Assembly (NCBI RefSeq): GCF_000025545.1
Contig: NC_013889.1
Coordinates: forward strand, 551,501 to 615,500
Length of the DNA: 64,000 nt
Direction: 5' to 3'
Source: Thioalkalivibrio sp. K90mix
Lineage (GTDB): Bacteria; Pseudomonadota; Gammaproteobacteria; Ectothiorhodospirales; Ectothiorhodospiraceae
Shown: positions 24,919 through 35,326 of the stretch, piece by piece
Layout of the letters: every line of letters begins with the position of its first letter
Numbering within the stretch: the stretch's first letter is position 1
Notes under the pieces: generated by a model
The model's database searches: none
The model's input: the letters and a program-made list of their open reading frames with translations, nothing else
Told to the model about the DNA's origin: nothing
Translations under genes and position numbers: made by a program

Positions 24919-27900
24919 ATGACCGCCGAACGCGTTCGAGAAATACCCTATAACTACACTTCATTCTCCGACCGCGAAATTGTCATCCGCTTCCTGGGTT
25001 CCGATACCTGGGACCTCCTCAACGAACTGCGTGGGGAACGCCAGACGGGTGTGTCCGCGCGCATGCTGTTCGAGGTGCTTGGCGACATGTGGGTGGTCGC
25101 CCGCAACCCGTATATCCAGGACGACCTGCTGGACGACAAGAAGCGCCGCAAATCGCTGATCGATGCGATGCAGCATCGCCTGGACCAGATCCGCAAGCGT
25201 GCCGACGGCAACGAGAAGGCGCTGACGCTGGCGCGCCGTGCCCAGGCCGCGGTGACCGCATTTGCCGACGAGTTCCAGCAGACGCTGGAGCTGCGCGAGC
25301 GTGTGCGCAAGCGTCTGAAGGGCCTGACACACAAGGACAACATCCAGTTCGGGGGCCTGGCCCGTGTCTCCCACGTCACCGACGCCACCGACTGGCGCGT
25401 CGAGCTGCCGTTCGTCGTGCTGACGCCGGACTCCGAGGAAGAGATGGGGCCGCTGGTCGCCGCCTGTATCGAACTGGGCCTGACCGTGATCCCGCGTGGT
25501 GGTGGTACCGGCTATACCGGCAGTGCCGTGCCGCTGTCCAAGCGTTCCGCGGTCATCAATACCGAAAAGCTCGAAGGGATCGGCCCGGTCGAGCGTCGCC
25601 CGCTCCCGGGTGTTGATCAGGACGTGGCCGTCGTGCGTGTCGAGGCCGGCGTGGTGACCAAGCGCGTCTCCGAGCTGGCCGCCGAGAACGGGCTGGTGTT
25701 CGCGGTGGATCCCACCTCGCAGGATGCCTCCACCATCGGCGGCAACGTCGCGATGAACGCCGGGGGCAAGAAGGCCGTGCTCTGGGGAACCGCGCTGGAC
25801 AACCTGGCCTCCTGGACGATGGTCACCCCAGAGGCCGACTGGATGCGGGTCGAGCGCCTGGACCACAACCTCGGCAAGATCCATGACGCGGAGATAGTGC
25901 GGTTTCGCATCACTCGCTATGGCCCCGACGGTCGTACCCCCAGGGGCGAACCCGAGACGCTGGAAATGCCCGGTGCGCGCTTCCGCAAGGTCGGCCTGGG
26001 TAAAGATGTGACCGACAAGACCCTGATGGGCGTTCCGGGTATCCAGAAGGAGGGCTGTGACGGGCTGATTACCTCGGCCGAGTTCATCCTGCACCGGATG
26101 CCGGACAACATCCGCACGGTTTGCCTGGAGTTCTACGGGACCGATCTGCACCAGGCCGTCCCGGCGATCGTCGAGATCAAGGACGCGGTGGATGCCGAGG
26201 ACGGCGTCCTGCTGGCGGGGCTGGAGCACCTGGACGAGCGCTACGTGCGCGCGGTCAAGTACACCCCCAAGGGTGCCCGCGGCGAGCAGCCGAAAATGGT
26301 GCTGATCGCCGACATCGTCTCCGACAACGAGGATGCCCTGGGCAAGCTCGCCGCCAAGATGGTGCGTGCCGCCAATGCCCGCAACGGCGAGGGCTTCATC
26401 GCCGTGAGCCCGGAGGCACGCAAGCGTTTCTGGGCCGATCGTGCGCGCACCGCCGCGATTGCCCACCACACCAACGCGTTCAAGATCAACGAGGACGTGG
26501 TGATCCCGCTGGAGCGACTTGCCGAGTACACCGAGGGGGTCGAGACCCTGAACGTGCGCGAGTCACTGAAGAACAAACTGGCGATGGTCGACGAGGTGCT
26601 GGAGTGCATGCGCGGCGACCACCCCGAACTGCGCGAACTGCTGGAGGATACCGGCGGCGAAGGGCAGCAGTGGTTCGAGGCCAAGCGCGAACGCGCGGTG
26701 GAGAAGCTCGAGGCGGTGCAGAAGCGCTGGAAGGCGATCGCGGACAACTTCTTCACGCTGGCCTCCGAGTGCGACGAGCTGCTGGACGAACCCGCCCGCG
26801 CCGATCGCCGTGACCACGACAAGCTGATCAACCTCTTGCTGCGGCGCAGCCTGCGCATCTCCTATCGCGCGGAGGTGGAGCGTCCGCTGTTCGAGATTTT
26901 CGACGGTCATCAGATGGAGTCGGTGCGCAAGCGCCTGGCCGCAATCCACGACCGTGTGCTGACGAGTCGGCTGTTCATCGCCCTGCACATGCACGCGGGT
27001 GACGGCAATGTGCACACCAACATCCCGGTCAACTCCAACGACTACCAGATGATGCACCAGGCCGAACGCCTGGTGGATGACGTGATGCGTCTGGCCCGTG
27101 AGCTGAACGGAGTGATCTCCGGCGAACACGGGATCGGGCTGACCAAGATGCAGTATCTGGAGCCCGAGCGCATCGAGTCGTTCGCAAAGTACAAGCAGCA
27201 GGTCGACCCCAATGGCGTGTTCAACGCCGGCAAGCTGCTCGAGGGCTCCGGGCTGTCCAACGCCTACACGCCGTCCCTGCGCCTGGTGAAGCAGGAGGCG
27301 CTGATCCTGGAGCAGAGCGAGCTGGGCGATCTCAACGACGAGATCAAGGACTGCCTGCGCTGCGGCAAGTGCAAGCCGGAGTGCAATACGCACGTTCCGC
27401 GGGCCAATCTGCTGTACTCGCCACGCAACAAGATCCTGGCGACCGGGCTGATCGTCGAGGCGTTTCTATACGAGGAGCAGACCCGCCGAGGTCTGTCGCT
27501 GCACCACTTCGACGAGATGAATGATGTGGCCGACCACTGCACGATCTGCCACAAGTGCCTGAATCCGTGCCCGGTTGACATCGACTTCGGCGACGTGACC
27601 ATGCACATGCGCTCGATCCTGAAGAAGAAGGGCAAGCGCAAGGCCACGCCGGCAACGATGATGTCCATGGCGTTTTTGAACACCAAGGACCCGTCCAGGA
27701 TCAAGGGCATCCGCAAGGGTGCGATCCAGTTGGGGTATGCCGCCCAGCGGCTCGGCCATTACACCTTCAAGAAGCTCAACCTGCTGGGCGAGGGCAAGCG
27801 CCCGCGCTCGACCACGGGCAAGGCGCCGATGCACGAGCAGGTCGTGCACTTCGTGAAGAAGCCGATGCCCGCAGGTCTTCCGAGCCAGACGACGCGGCAG

Positions 27901-28761
27901 ATGCTGGGACTGGAGGATTCGCGCTACGTGCCGATCCTGCGCGATCCGGTCAAGACCGATCTCGACTCGGACGCGGTGTTCTACTTCCCCGGCTGCGGCT
28001 CCGAACGCCTGTTCAGTCAGGTCGGCCTGGCCACGCTGGCCATGCTCTACGACGTTGGCGCGCAGACGGTTCTGCCGCCCGGCTACCTGTGCTGTGGCTA
28101 CCCGCAGAACTCCAACGGCGACTTCGACAAGGGCTCGCAGATCACCACCGAGAATCGGGTGCTGTTCCATCGCGTGGCGACCACGCTGAACTACCTGGAC
28201 ATCAAGACCGTGGTGGTCTCCTGCGGCACCTGCATGGATCAGCTGCTCAAGTACGAATTCGAGCGCATTTTTCCGGGCTGCCGGCTGCTCGATATCCACG
28301 AATACCTGATGGAGAAGGGCGTGAAGCTCGAGGGGCTCAAGGGCGTACAGTACATGTACCACGACCCTTGCCACTCGCCGATGAAGTCGCACAAGCCGAC
28401 CGACGTGGCAGGAAAGCTGCTGGGCCAGGAAGTGCTGCAGTCCAACCGCTGCTGTGGCGAGGCCGGCACCTTTGCGGTCAGCCGTCCGGATATTGCCACC
28501 CAGGTGCGCTTCCGCAAGCAGGAAGAGCTGCACAAGGGTATCCGTCAGCTCACCGGCGAGGACAAGGCCGAAAACGGCAACGTCAAGCTGTTGACCTCCT
28601 GCCCCGCCTGTCAGCAGGGCCTGTCGCGCTACCGCGACGACACGGGGCTGGACACCGACTACATCGTGGTCGAGATGGCCAACCGCCTGATGGGCGAGGG
28701 CTGGCAGAAGGGCTTCATCGACCGGGCGCGCGAGGGCGGCATCGAGAAGGTCCTCCTTTAG
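24919..28761 (+). CDS. Giant FAD-binding oxidoreductase fused to Fe-S/CCG module (DUF3683 type)
   Basis: 1280 residues. The N-terminal DUF3683 region (about 1-150) is followed by an FAD-binding-4 domain with [14 protein letters not shown] near 192 and an FAD-oxidase C domain with [17 protein letters not shown] near 693 and GEHGIGLTK near 734. Next is a ferredoxin-like module with two 4Fe-4S motifs ([11 protein letters not shown] near 812, CTICHKC near 874). Two Cys-rich CCG domains follow, with [10 protein letters not shown] near 1057 and CCGEAGTF near 1176. This combines what GlcD plus GlcF, or Dld plus an electron-transfer subunit, do separately: 2-hydroxy-acid (D-lactate or glycolate type) oxidation with electrons passed to quinone. 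The exact substrate is unknown. No membrane helices are seen. A periplasmic rhodanese gene follows. Confidence 0.9.
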   Translation: MTAERVREIPYNYTSFSDREIVIRFLGSDTWDLLNELRGERQTGVSARMLFEVLGDMWVVARNPYIQDDLLDDKKRRKSLIDAMQHRLDQIRKRADGNEKALTLARRAQAAVTAFADEFQQTLELRERVRKRLKGLTHKDNIQFGGLARVSHVTDATDWRVELPFVVLTPDSEEEMGPLVAACIELGLTVIPRGGGTGYTGSAVPLSKRSAVINTEKLEGIGPVERRPLPGVDQDVAVVRVEAGVVTKRVSELAAENGLVFAVDPTSQDASTIGGNVAMNAGGKKAVLWGTALDNLASWTMVTPEADWMRVERLDHNLGKIHDAEIVRFRITRYGPDGRTPRGEPETLEMPGARFRKVGLGKDVTDKTLMGVPGIQKEGCDGLITSAEFILHRMPDNIRTVCLEFYGTDLHQAVPAIVEIKDAVDAEDGVLLAGLEHLDERYVRAVKYTPKGARGEQPKMVLIADIVSDNEDALGKLAAKMVRAANARNGEGFIAVSPEARKRFWADRARTAAIAHHTNAFKINEDVVIPLERLAEYTEGVETLNVRESLKNKLAMVDEVLECMRGDHPELRELLEDTGGEGQQWFEAKRERAVEKLEAVQKRWKAIADNFFTLASECDELLDEPARADRRDHDKLINLLLRRSLRISYRAEVERPLFEIFDGHQMESVRKRLAAIHDRVLTSRLFIALHMHAGDGNVHTNIPVNSNDYQMMHQAERLVDDVMRLARELNGVISGEHGIGLTKMQYLEPERIESFAKYKQQVDPNGVFNAGKLLEGSGLSNAYTPSLRLVKQEALILEQSELGDLNDEIKDCLRCGKCKPECNTHVPRANLLYSPRNKILATGLIVEAFLYEEQTRRGLSLHHFDEMNDVADHCTICHKCLNPCPVDIDFGDVTMHMRSILKKKGKRKATPATMMSMAFLNTKDPSRIKGIRKGAIQLGYAAQRLGHYTFKKLNLLGEGKRPRSTTGKAPMHEQVVHFVKKPMPAGLPSQTTRQMLGLEDSRYVPILRDPVKTDLDSDAVFYFPGCGSERLFSQVGLATLAMLYDVGAQTVLPPGYLCCGYPQNSNGDFDKGSQITTENRVLFHRVATTLNYLDIKTVVVSCGTCMDQLLKYEFERIFPGCRLLDIHEYLMEKGVKLEGLKGVQYMYHDPCHSPMKSHKPTDVAGKLLGQEVLQSNRCCGEAGTFAVSRPDIATQVRFRKQEELHKGIRQLTGEDKAENGNVKLLTSCPACQQGLSRYRDDTGLDTDYIVVEMANRLMGEGWQKGFIDRAREGGIEKVLL

Positions 28762-28961
28762 GGGGGGCGACGCTGCGGCACCAGGACGGGGGCAAGGCCC
28801 ACGCCTGGAAAGCCGCGTATGGTTGGCTACAATCGGGGCAACCGGGTACCCTGCCAGAACGTGCATCGCGGGATGTGCGTTCCGGGTCGGGACCCGGAGG
28901 GCTAAAGGGCGATTCGTGGGCCGCAGTTCGCGGACGCCCATCGTCAACCAAGGGAGTTCGC

Positions 28962-29798
28962 ATGATCGTTCGTTTCGCTCGCCCCCGAGTGGCCCTGGTG
29001 GCCCTGTGCCTGAGTCTGGCCGGAGCCCCCATCGTGGCCTCGGCCCAGCAACCTTTTGTGGAATTCCCTGGCCGCCCGCTCTATGAACGCTTTGGCGTCG
29101 AGGCGGTAGATCTGTTCGATCTGCGCGGCCAGTTGTCGGGCTCCACCGTGGTCGACGTTCGCCCCCGGCTCGAATACGACATCCTGCATATCGAGGGCGC
29201 TCATCACGTCGATCTCGACAGCGAAGACTTCGATCAGCAGATCCTGGCGCTGGAAGAGGAACACGGCAGCCCGCTGGTGTTCTACTGCAACGGTCGGCAG
29301 AGCTATGCCGGCTACCGTGCGGCTGCCCGGGCCAACGAGCTTGGCGTGGCTGCGGCACAAGCTTACGATGCCGGCATGCAGGACTGGGTCGAACGCTACC
29401 CAGGGCTGGCTCGTTTCCGTGGCGAGCCCGCCAACGAGGTCGAGGACGAGTTGATCAGCGAGGACGCCTTCGAGGCGCGCGTGCTGGCGGCCGATGCGTT
29501 CTCCCGGCGCGCCCGCCAGGGTGAGGATGTCGTCGTTGTGGATATCCGCAGCCGCGGCGAACGCGACGAGATCTCGCTGTTTGGCGGCCGCGAGGTCGGA
29601 GCGCCTCTGTCGGATATCAGTGCCCTGGATCGCATCGTGGATCAGGCCCGACGCAACGAGCAGACCCTGTTGATCTTCGACCAGTATGGCCAGCAGGTCC
29701 GCTGGTTGCAGTATCACCTGGAAGAACTCGGAGTGGATGACTACTACTTCCTGGAGGGGGGGCTGCAGCGGTTCTATGACGAGGTCATGGCACGCTGA
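28962..29798 (+). CDS. Periplasmic tandem-rhodanese protein
   Basis: 278 residues. A signal peptide (about 1-29, ending SLAGAPIVASAQ) is followed by two rhodanese domains. Domain 1 (about 45-135) has VVDVRPRLEYDILHIEGAHHV and the catalytic loop FYCNGRQSY with its Cys. Domain 2 (about 155-275) has VVVDIRSRGERDEI, but in the corresponding loop (IFDQYGQQVRW) Asp replaces the Cys, so it is probably not catalytic. Rhodaneses move sulfane sulfur, which fits a sulfur-oxidising host. It lies 200 bp after the FAD/Fe-S oxidoreductase, with a TACAAT -10-like box at 28828, and is followed by a terminator. Confidence 0.88.
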   Translation: MIVRFARPRVALVALCLSLAGAPIVASAQQPFVEFPGRPLYERFGVEAVDLFDLRGQLSGSTVVDVRPRLEYDILHIEGAHHVDLDSEDFDQQILALEEEHGSPLVFYCNGRQSYAGYRAAARANELGVAAAQAYDAGMQDWVERYPGLARFRGEPANEVEDELISEDAFEARVLAADAFSRRARQGEDVVVVDIRSRGERDEISLFGGREVGAPLSDISALDRIVDQARRNEQTLLIFDQYGQQVRWLQYHLEELGVDDYYFLEGGLQRFYDEVMAR

Positions 29799-29825
29799 TC
29801 CAGGGCGCGCATTGTAGTTCGCATA

Positions 29826-29862
29826 AAAAAGGGGCCGGAATCGATGATTCCGGCCCCTTTTT
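29826..29862. terminator. Bidirectional terminator between convergent genes
   Basis: AAAAAGGGGCCGGAATC pairs with GATTCCGGCCCCTTTTT around a GAT loop, a 17-bp perfect stem. It serves both the rhodanese gene and the opposing DUF2905 gene. Confidence 0.92.
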
Positions 29863-29874
29863 GCTGGAACGATA

Positions 29875-30084
29875 TCAGCGCCGAAAGATTGCGAGAACGA
29901 TCGAGATCACCACGCTGATGATGATCATCGTGGTGATCGGAAAATAAAAGCGGGCGTTCTCGCGTTCGATCACGATGTCGCCCGGCAGGCGACCCCAGGG
30001 CATCTTGCCCAGCCAGGGCCACAGCAGGCCGATCACGACGATCAGCCCGCTGATCACGATCAACCACTTACCGGTTTCGCTCAT
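29875..30084 (-). CDS. DUF2905 small membrane protein
   Basis: 69 residues with two membrane helices (about 6-24 and 48-67) separated by the segment PWGRLPGDIVIERENARFYFP, the hallmark of DUF2905. Function is unknown. It is 12 bp downstream of rpiA on the same strand, so it is likely translated from the rpiA message. Confidence 0.88.
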   Translation of the reverse strand: MSETGKWLIVISGLIVVIGLLWPWLGKMPWGRLPGDIVIERENARFYFPITTMIIISVVISIVLAIFRR

Positions 30085-30096
30085 CGGTGGGAGCGC

Positions 30097-30759
30097 TTAC
30101 TTGGCGGTCATCTCCTCGACGCCTGCGGGCGAGCCCACGAGCATCACGTCCGCCGGGCGGCGGGCGAACAGGCCGTTGGTGACGACGCCGGCGATATGGT
30201 CCAGCTCCGACTCCAGCTCCACCGGATTCATGATACGCAGGTTGTGAACGTCGAGGATTACATTGCCGTTGTCGGTCTTGAAGCCCTCGCGCAGCTCCGG
30301 GTTTCCGCCCAGCTTCGACAGGGCACGGGCCACATGGCTGCGCGCCATCGGGATCACCTCGACCGGCAGCGGGAAGGCCCCCAGGTAATCCACGACCTTG
30401 GTCTCGTCCACGACGCAGACGAAGGTCTTGGACGCCGCCGCGACGATCTTTTCGCGGGTTAGCGCACCGCCCCCGCCCTTGGTCAGGTGCAGGTGCCGGG
30501 TGGCCTCGTCAGCCCCGTCGACATAGATCGGAAGGGGGCCGGCGGAGTTCAGGTCCAGGACCTCGATCCCGTGCCCGCGCAGGCGTTCCGCGCTGGCCTC
30601 GCTGGAGGCCACTGCACCGTCGATCTTGCCCTTGATCCGGGCCAGGGCATCGATAAAGTAGTTCGCGGTCGAGCCGGTGCCGACACCCACGATCCAGCCG
30701 CTTTCGATGCGTTCGAGCGCGGCCTCGGCGACCGCCTTCTTCATTTCGTCCTGAGTCAT
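30097..30759 (-). CDS. rpiA: Ribose-5-phosphate isomerase A
   Basis: 220 residues from ATG 30759, matching the 219 of E. coli RpiA; the longer frame reading antisense into ilvA is rejected. Family motifs are [35 protein letters not shown] (catalytic Asp), [16 protein letters not shown] (catalytic Lys) and ITNGLFA-like [14 protein letters not shown]. It interconverts ribose-5-phosphate and ribulose-5-phosphate in the pentose-phosphate and Calvin cycles. It is divergent from ilvA, with 96 bp between starts, and followed by the DUF2905 gene. Confidence 0.97.
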   Translation of the reverse strand: MTQDEMKKAVAEAALERIESGWIVGVGTGSTANYFIDALARIKGKIDGAVASSEASAERLRGHGIEVLDLNSAGPLPIYVDGADEATRHLHLTKGGGGALTREKIVAAASKTFVCVVDETKVVDYLGAFPLPVEVIPMARSHVARALSKLGGNPELREGFKTDNGNVILDVHNLRIMNPVELESELDHIAGVVTNGLFARRPADVMLVGSPAGVEEMTAK

Positions 30760-30855
30760 TACGCTGTCTCGTCTGTCCTGTCCATAACCCAACGAGGATA
30801 CCGACTGGCGCGCAACCGAGACAAGCATGATTCGCGCCGTGCTATCGTTCCGGCC

Positions 30856-32370
30856 ATGACAGTCCCCTACCTTGAGAAAATCCTCACGGCACGCGTCTAC
30901 GACGTCGCGCGCGAGACGCCGCTGGAGGTCATGCCGACGCTCTCGCAGCGACTGGGTTCCAGCATCTGGCTCAAGCGCGAGGATTTGCAGCCGGTGTTTT
31001 CGTTCAAGCTGCGCGGGGCCTACAACAAGATTGCGCAGCTCACGCCCGAGCAGCGCAAGAAAGGCGTGATTGCCGCGTCCGCCGGCAACCATGCACAGGG
31101 CGTGGCGCTGGGGGCGAGCCACCTGGGAATCAAGGCCGTGATCGTGATGCCGGTGACTACCCCGTCGATCAAGATCGATGCCGTGCGCCGTTTTGGCGGC
31201 AAGGCGGTGCTGCATGGCGATTCTTTCGACGAGGCGGCCGCGCATGCGCGGACCCTGCAGGAGAAGCATGGCTATACGTTCATCCACCCGTTTGACGATC
31301 CGGACGTAATCGCCGGGCAGGGCACCGTGGCGATGGAGCTGCTGCGTCAGCACTCCGCGCCGCTGGATGCGGTGTTCGTCTGCATCGGTGGTGGAGGCCT
31401 GGCGGCGGGCATGGCCGCCTACATCAAGCGTCTGCGTCCGGAGATCAAGGTGATCGGGGTCGAGCCGGACGATGCCCCGTCCATGTACAAGGCGCTGCAA
31501 CAGAATCGTCGCGTCACGCTGAAGCAGGTCGGGATCTTTGCCGACGGTGCCGCCGTGCGCCAGGTGGGCAAGGAGACCTTCCGCCTGGTGCGCGAGCTGG
31601 TCGACGAGGTCCTGCTGGTGGACACCGATTCGATTTGCGCGGCGATCAAGGACATTTTTGACGATACCCGCGTGCTGGCGGAGCCCGCGGGTGCGCTGGC
31701 CGTGGCCGGGATGAAGCAGTACATCGCCCGCGAGGGGATCACGGGGGGCGATTTTGCCGCCGTGCTGAGCGGGGCCAACATCAATTTCGACCGGCTGCGT
31801 CACGTCGCCGAGCGCGCCGAGATCGGCGAACACCGCGAGGCCCTGTTTGCGGTCACCATTCCCGAACGCCCGGGGAGTTTCCGACAGTTCTGCCAGGCCA
31901 TCGGAAAACGCGGCATCACCGAGTTCAACTACCGCTACGCCGATGATGAACGCGCCCATGTGTTTGCCGGCATCAAGCTGGAAGGGGGCGATGCCGAGCG
32001 CGAGGCGATTCGCGAGACACTGGAGGCACAGGGCTACGAGGTCATGGACATGACCGAAAACGAGGTGGCCAAGCTGCACCTGCGCCACATGGTTGGGGGC
32101 CATGGCGGCGAGGTCCGCAATGAACGCCTGTACCGCTTCGAGTTCCCCGAGCGCCCGGGGGCCCTGCTGAACTTTCTGACCCATATGGGCCAGACCTGGA
32201 ACATCAGCCTGTTCCACTACCGCAACCACGGGGCCGCCTACGGCCGCGTGCTGGTGGGGATGCAGATCCCGGCCGAGGATCGCGCGCGCTTCCGCGAATT
32301 CTTGAAGGAAGTCGGCTACCCGTGGCACGAGGAGACGGGCAACCCGGCCTACTCGCTGTTCTTGCGCTGA
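30856..32370 (+). CDS. ilvA: Biosynthetic threonine ammonia-lyase
   Basis: 504 residues. The PLP lysine is in [11 protein letters not shown] near residue 51, the phosphate-binding loop is [10 protein letters not shown] near 180, and [10 protein letters not shown] is conserved. The C-terminal 180 residues form two ACT-like regulatory regions ([15 protein letters not shown] and [14 protein letters not shown]), the layout of the isoleucine-inhibited biosynthetic enzyme (E. coli IlvA, 514 residues) rather than the short catabolic TdcB. It converts threonine to 2-oxobutanoate, the first step to isoleucine. Confidence 0.97.
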   Translation: MTVPYLEKILTARVYDVARETPLEVMPTLSQRLGSSIWLKREDLQPVFSFKLRGAYNKIAQLTPEQRKKGVIAASAGNHAQGVALGASHLGIKAVIVMPVTTPSIKIDAVRRFGGKAVLHGDSFDEAAAHARTLQEKHGYTFIHPFDDPDVIAGQGTVAMELLRQHSAPLDAVFVCIGGGGLAAGMAAYIKRLRPEIKVIGVEPDDAPSMYKALQQNRRVTLKQVGIFADGAAVRQVGKETFRLVRELVDEVLLVDTDSICAAIKDIFDDTRVLAEPAGALAVAGMKQYIAREGITGGDFAAVLSGANINFDRLRHVAERAEIGEHREALFAVTIPERPGSFRQFCQAIGKRGITEFNYRYADDERAHVFAGIKLEGGDAEREAIRETLEAQGYEVMDMTENEVAKLHLRHMVGGHGGEVRNERLYRFEFPERPGALLNFLTHMGQTWNISLFHYRNHGAAYGRVLVGMQIPAEDRARFREFLKEVGYPWHEETGNPAYSLFLR

Positions 32371-32425
32371 TCGCGTTTCGGCTTAGGCGGCTATTGGGGG
32401 CACATCCTTGTGCCGCCCGTGTCCG

Positions 32426-33832
32426 CTAAAGCCCGAAGATCTCCGACTTCAGGTTCCACTTCGAGGCGAGGGTCTCCGTTGCATTGAGGAATTCCTCGGC
32501 GCGGGTTGGGTGGTTCCACTGGCCGCGGGCAATCCAGGACAGCGCGGTATCGCGATCGGGGGCCAGCGACAGGATGTGGATCAACTCGCCGGCGTCGGCG
32601 CCGATCACCTCGCCGCCCAGCAGGGCCCCGGTATCCATGTCGCCGATCAGGCGGACGAAGCCCTCCGGCTCGTCCTGGCCCAGCGCGCGCGGGGAGGTCT
32701 CGAAGGCGGCGAAGCCGACCGCCGGCTCCAGCTCCTCGTCCTCGGCGTCGTCCTCGTCGAGCCCCAAGCGCGCCATCTCCACCGCGGAATAGATCGCGAT
32801 CGGTACGAAGCGCTCGTCCTGCTCGCGGGTGTTGCCGTTCTGGATGTTCTCCACCGCGATGGTCGCGTCCGCCAGGGCATGGTTCGCGGTCTGCCATTCG
32901 CTCGCGACATCGCCGATGGCGTAGATGGTGTCGATATCGGTCTGCAGGGTGGGGCGGCGCTTCACGAAGCCGCGGGCGTCGGTTTTCACCCCGATTTCGT
33001 CGAGGTTCAGGCCCTCGGTATGCGGGGTGCGCCCGGTGCCGAGCAGGACCCAGTCGACCTCGAAGGTGTTGCCCTCGGCGTCGGTGATGACCACGCCAGC
33101 CTCGGAGGTCTCGACCTTGTCATATCCCTTGACCCGAACGGGCTCGATGCCGTCCGCGGCCAGCTGCTCCTTCAGCGTGCCCAGCGCCTGCGGGCTGAAC
33201 TTCTGGGTGGACAGCGGCTTGGAGCGCGACAGCCAGGTCACCTTCTTGCCGAGATGGTGGAAGATCCAGGCGAACTCGGTGGCGACCACGCCGGAACCGA
33301 TGATCGCGACGCGCTCGCCCGCCGGTGGCTTGTCGTTGAACAGCATGTCGGTGGTCAGTACGCGGCCGGGCTCGACCGCGAACGGGGCCGGGACGGTGGC
33401 GGTGGCGCCGGTGGCAATGATGGTGTGGCGAGCCTGGACGGTCTCGGTGCCATCCTCCGTCGCGACCTCGAGGGTCTCGGCATCGCGGAAGCGGGCAGTC
33501 CCGTGGCGGTACTGGATCTTCAGGTGCTTCATGTAGCCGAGGTAGGAGTCGCGCACGGTGGTCACGACCTCCTTCTGATGGTCCCAGGCGCGGGCCATGT
33601 CGGCCTTGAGGCGGCCGCTGATGCCGCGGCCCTCGAAGTGGCGTTGCGCGGCGACGGTGCGTGCGGTGTGGTACCAGTCCTTCTTCGGCACGCAGCCGCG
33701 GTTCAGGCAGCAGCCGCCCCAGTCGCCCTTTTCGACGATGACGACGTTGAGCCCGCGCAGGGCGCCCAGAACGGCGGCACGATAGCCCCCGGGGCCACTT
33801 CCGATGATGGCCAGGTCAAAGGTCTCGCTCAT
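32426..33832 (-). CDS. Dihydrolipoyl dehydrogenase-like flavoprotein
   Basis: 468 residues. The FAD motif IIGSGPGGYRAAV is at the N-terminus. The redox-disulfide segment is CCLNRGCVPKK near 40-50 instead of the usual TCLNVGCIPSK. The NAD motif is VAIIGSGVVATEFAW, and YAIGDV closes the FAD site. The C-terminal base pair is kept as NHPTRAEE (His and Glu five apart). An acidic insertion (DEDDAEDEELE) lies near residue 350. It is probably a disulfide oxidoreductase but may not serve the classical 2-oxoacid complexes; no E1/E2 genes are nearby. It is the last gene of the purM-purN-DUF3108 cluster, 5 bp after DUF3108. Confidence 0.85.
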   Translation of the reverse strand: MSETFDLAIIGSGPGGYRAAVLGALRGLNVVIVEKGDWGGCCLNRGCVPKKDWYHTARTVAAQRHFEGRGISGRLKADMARAWDHQKEVVTTVRDSYLGYMKHLKIQYRHGTARFRDAETLEVATEDGTETVQARHTIIATGATATVPAPFAVEPGRVLTTDMLFNDKPPAGERVAIIGSGVVATEFAWIFHHLGKKVTWLSRSKPLSTQKFSPQALGTLKEQLAADGIEPVRVKGYDKVETSEAGVVITDAEGNTFEVDWVLLGTGRTPHTEGLNLDEIGVKTDARGFVKRRPTLQTDIDTIYAIGDVASEWQTANHALADATIAVENIQNGNTREQDERFVPIAIYSAVEMARLGLDEDDAEDEELEPAVGFAAFETSPRALGQDEPEGFVRLIGDMDTGALLGGEVIGADAGELIHILSLAPDRDTALSWIARGQWNHPTRAEEFLNATETLASKWNLKSEIFGL

Positions 33833-33837
33833 GGTGT

Positions 33838-34638
33838 CTACTCGGTCAGGTCAATGATCGGGTCGTGCCATTCCAGCCGGGTCAGCTTCAGCTCGAATAC
33901 GCGGCCATCGGCCTCGTAGTCGAAACGTACCGGCAGGTGGCTGAGGTCGGGCGCGAACCAGGCGGAGAGTTCGATGTCGCTGTCCTGGCTCTTGCGCACC
34001 ACGCGCACGGTCTCGATGCGACCCATCGGGGATTCGATCGTCTCGGTGTCGGCGTACTCGAAACGGTACTGGCGCAGGCGGTCACGTTCCAGGGTCTGTA
34101 CCGTTTCGCCGTCACCCTCTCCGGCGAGGTCACCCGCCTCCAGACGCTGCATCATGAAGTACAGCGAGCCGAGAAAGTCGAGGGTATGCGGGGGCACTTC
34201 GATTTCGAAACGCTCGTTGTCTACATGTCCGATCGCGCGGTCTTCTTCCCAGTCGAAGCGAGTTTCGACCTTGCGTTCGCGGCGGGGCGTCACTTCGCGG
34301 CTGCGCGAAGTGACCAGCTGCAGGCCGACGTCGTTGGCGTTCATCAGCGCCTCGCGGCTCAGCTCGAAGCGACCGAGGATCCGCAGAAAGCCGGATACAT
34401 GGGCATCCATGGCCATGCGGGTCTGTACATCCTCGTGGTTCAGGGTGATCCGCGCGTTCAGGGTGTTGCCCATGGCCTGGGCCTCGTAGCTGGCCGTGAA
34501 TGGCGGCAGGCGCGGACCCTCCTGGGGCTCATTGGCGGCAGCGGACGCCAGCAGGGCCTGTCCCAGCAGGAGCAGGGCGGCCAGCAGGCTAGTCCGCGTC
34601 GCGCGGCACAGGGCTCCGTTCCTCGGGAGCTTCAACAT
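33838..34638 (-). CDS. DUF3108 exported protein
   Basis: 266 residues with a signal peptide (about 1-34; [20 protein letters not shown] then ASAAA). The mature part begins PPFTASYEAQAMGNTLNARI and contains SREVTPRRERKVETRFDWEED and DLSHLPVRFDYEADGRVFELKL, as in DUF3108. Members follow purN in many gammaproteobacteria; function is unknown, with an envelope role likely. The signal peptide requires this start, which makes the gene overlap the end of purN by 50 bp in another frame. Confidence 0.87.
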   Translation of the reverse strand: MLKLPRNGALCRATRTSLLAALLLLGQALLASAAANEPQEGPRLPPFTASYEAQAMGNTLNARITLNHEDVQTRMAMDAHVSGFLRILGRFELSREALMNANDVGLQLVTSRSREVTPRRERKVETRFDWEEDRAIGHVDNERFEIEVPPHTLDFLGSLYFMMQRLEAGDLAGEGDGETVQTLERDRLRQYRFEYADTETIESPMGRIETVRVVRKSQDSDIELSAWFAPDLSHLPVRFDYEADGRVFELKLTRLEWHDPIIDLTE

Positions 34639-35326
34639 CGGGTACTACCTCATTGGTTTCGAGCTGCAGCGGGACCGTCAGCGGGGTGTCGTCCCCGGTC
34701 ACGATGCGGTCGCGCCACTGAATTTCCCCTGAACACAGGCGCCGCACGACCTCGGGATACAGCCGGTGTTCGGCGCGCTGGACACGGGTGGCGAGGCTCT
34801 CCGGCGTGTCATCGGGCAGGACCGGCACGCGGGCTTGCATGATCACCGGGCCGCCGTCCAGTTCGGGGGTGACAAAATGCACGCTGGCGCCGTGTTCGTC
34901 CTCCCCGTCGGCCAGCGCGCGGGCATGTGTGTCCAGCCCACGGTACTTCGGCAACAGGGAGGGGTGAATGTTCAACAGCCGTCCCGTGAAGCGATCGACG
35001 AATCCGGGGGTCAGGATGCGCATGAAGCCGGCCAGGATCACGAGATCGGGGTCAAAGGCCTCGATCGTCTCGGCCAGGTCTGCGTCAAAGGCCTCGCGCG
35101 ATGGATAGTCGCGGTGGTTCAGGACGCGTGCCGGGATCGCGTGCTGTTTGGCGTAGGCCAGCCCGCCTGCGTCAGGGCGGTTGCTGATGACGCCGACGAT
35201 CCGGGCCTGAATGTGGCCACTGTTGCAGGCCTTGATCAGGGCGCCGAGGTTGCTGCCGCGCCCGGAGATCAGGATAACCAGGCGTGGCAGGGACTCCGGG
35301 TTTGCGGGTCCGGTGGTACTGCTCAT
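34589..35326 (-). CDS. purN: Phosphoribosylglycinamide formyltransferase 1
   Basis: 245 residues from ATG 35326. The family core is present: [34 protein letters not shown] with catalytic Asn and His, and [18 protein letters not shown] with the catalytic Asp. It transfers a formyl group from 10-formyl-THF to GAR in purine synthesis. It is somewhat longer than E. coli PurN (212), with about 30 extra C-terminal residues that overlap the DUF3108 start. It is coupled to purM by a 4-bp ATGA overlap. Confidence 0.97.
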   Translation of the reverse strand: MSSTTGPANPESLPRLVILISGRGSNLGALIKACNSGHIQARIVGVISNRPDAGGLAYAKQHAIPARVLNHRDYPSREAFDADLAETIEAFDPDLVILAGFMRILTPGFVDRFTGRLLNIHPSLLPKYRGLDTHARALADGEDEHGASVHFVTPELDGGPVIMQARVPVLPDDTPESLATRVQRAEHRLYPEVVRRLCSGEIQWRDRIVTGDDTPLTVPLQLETNEVVPDVEAPEERSPVPRDAD

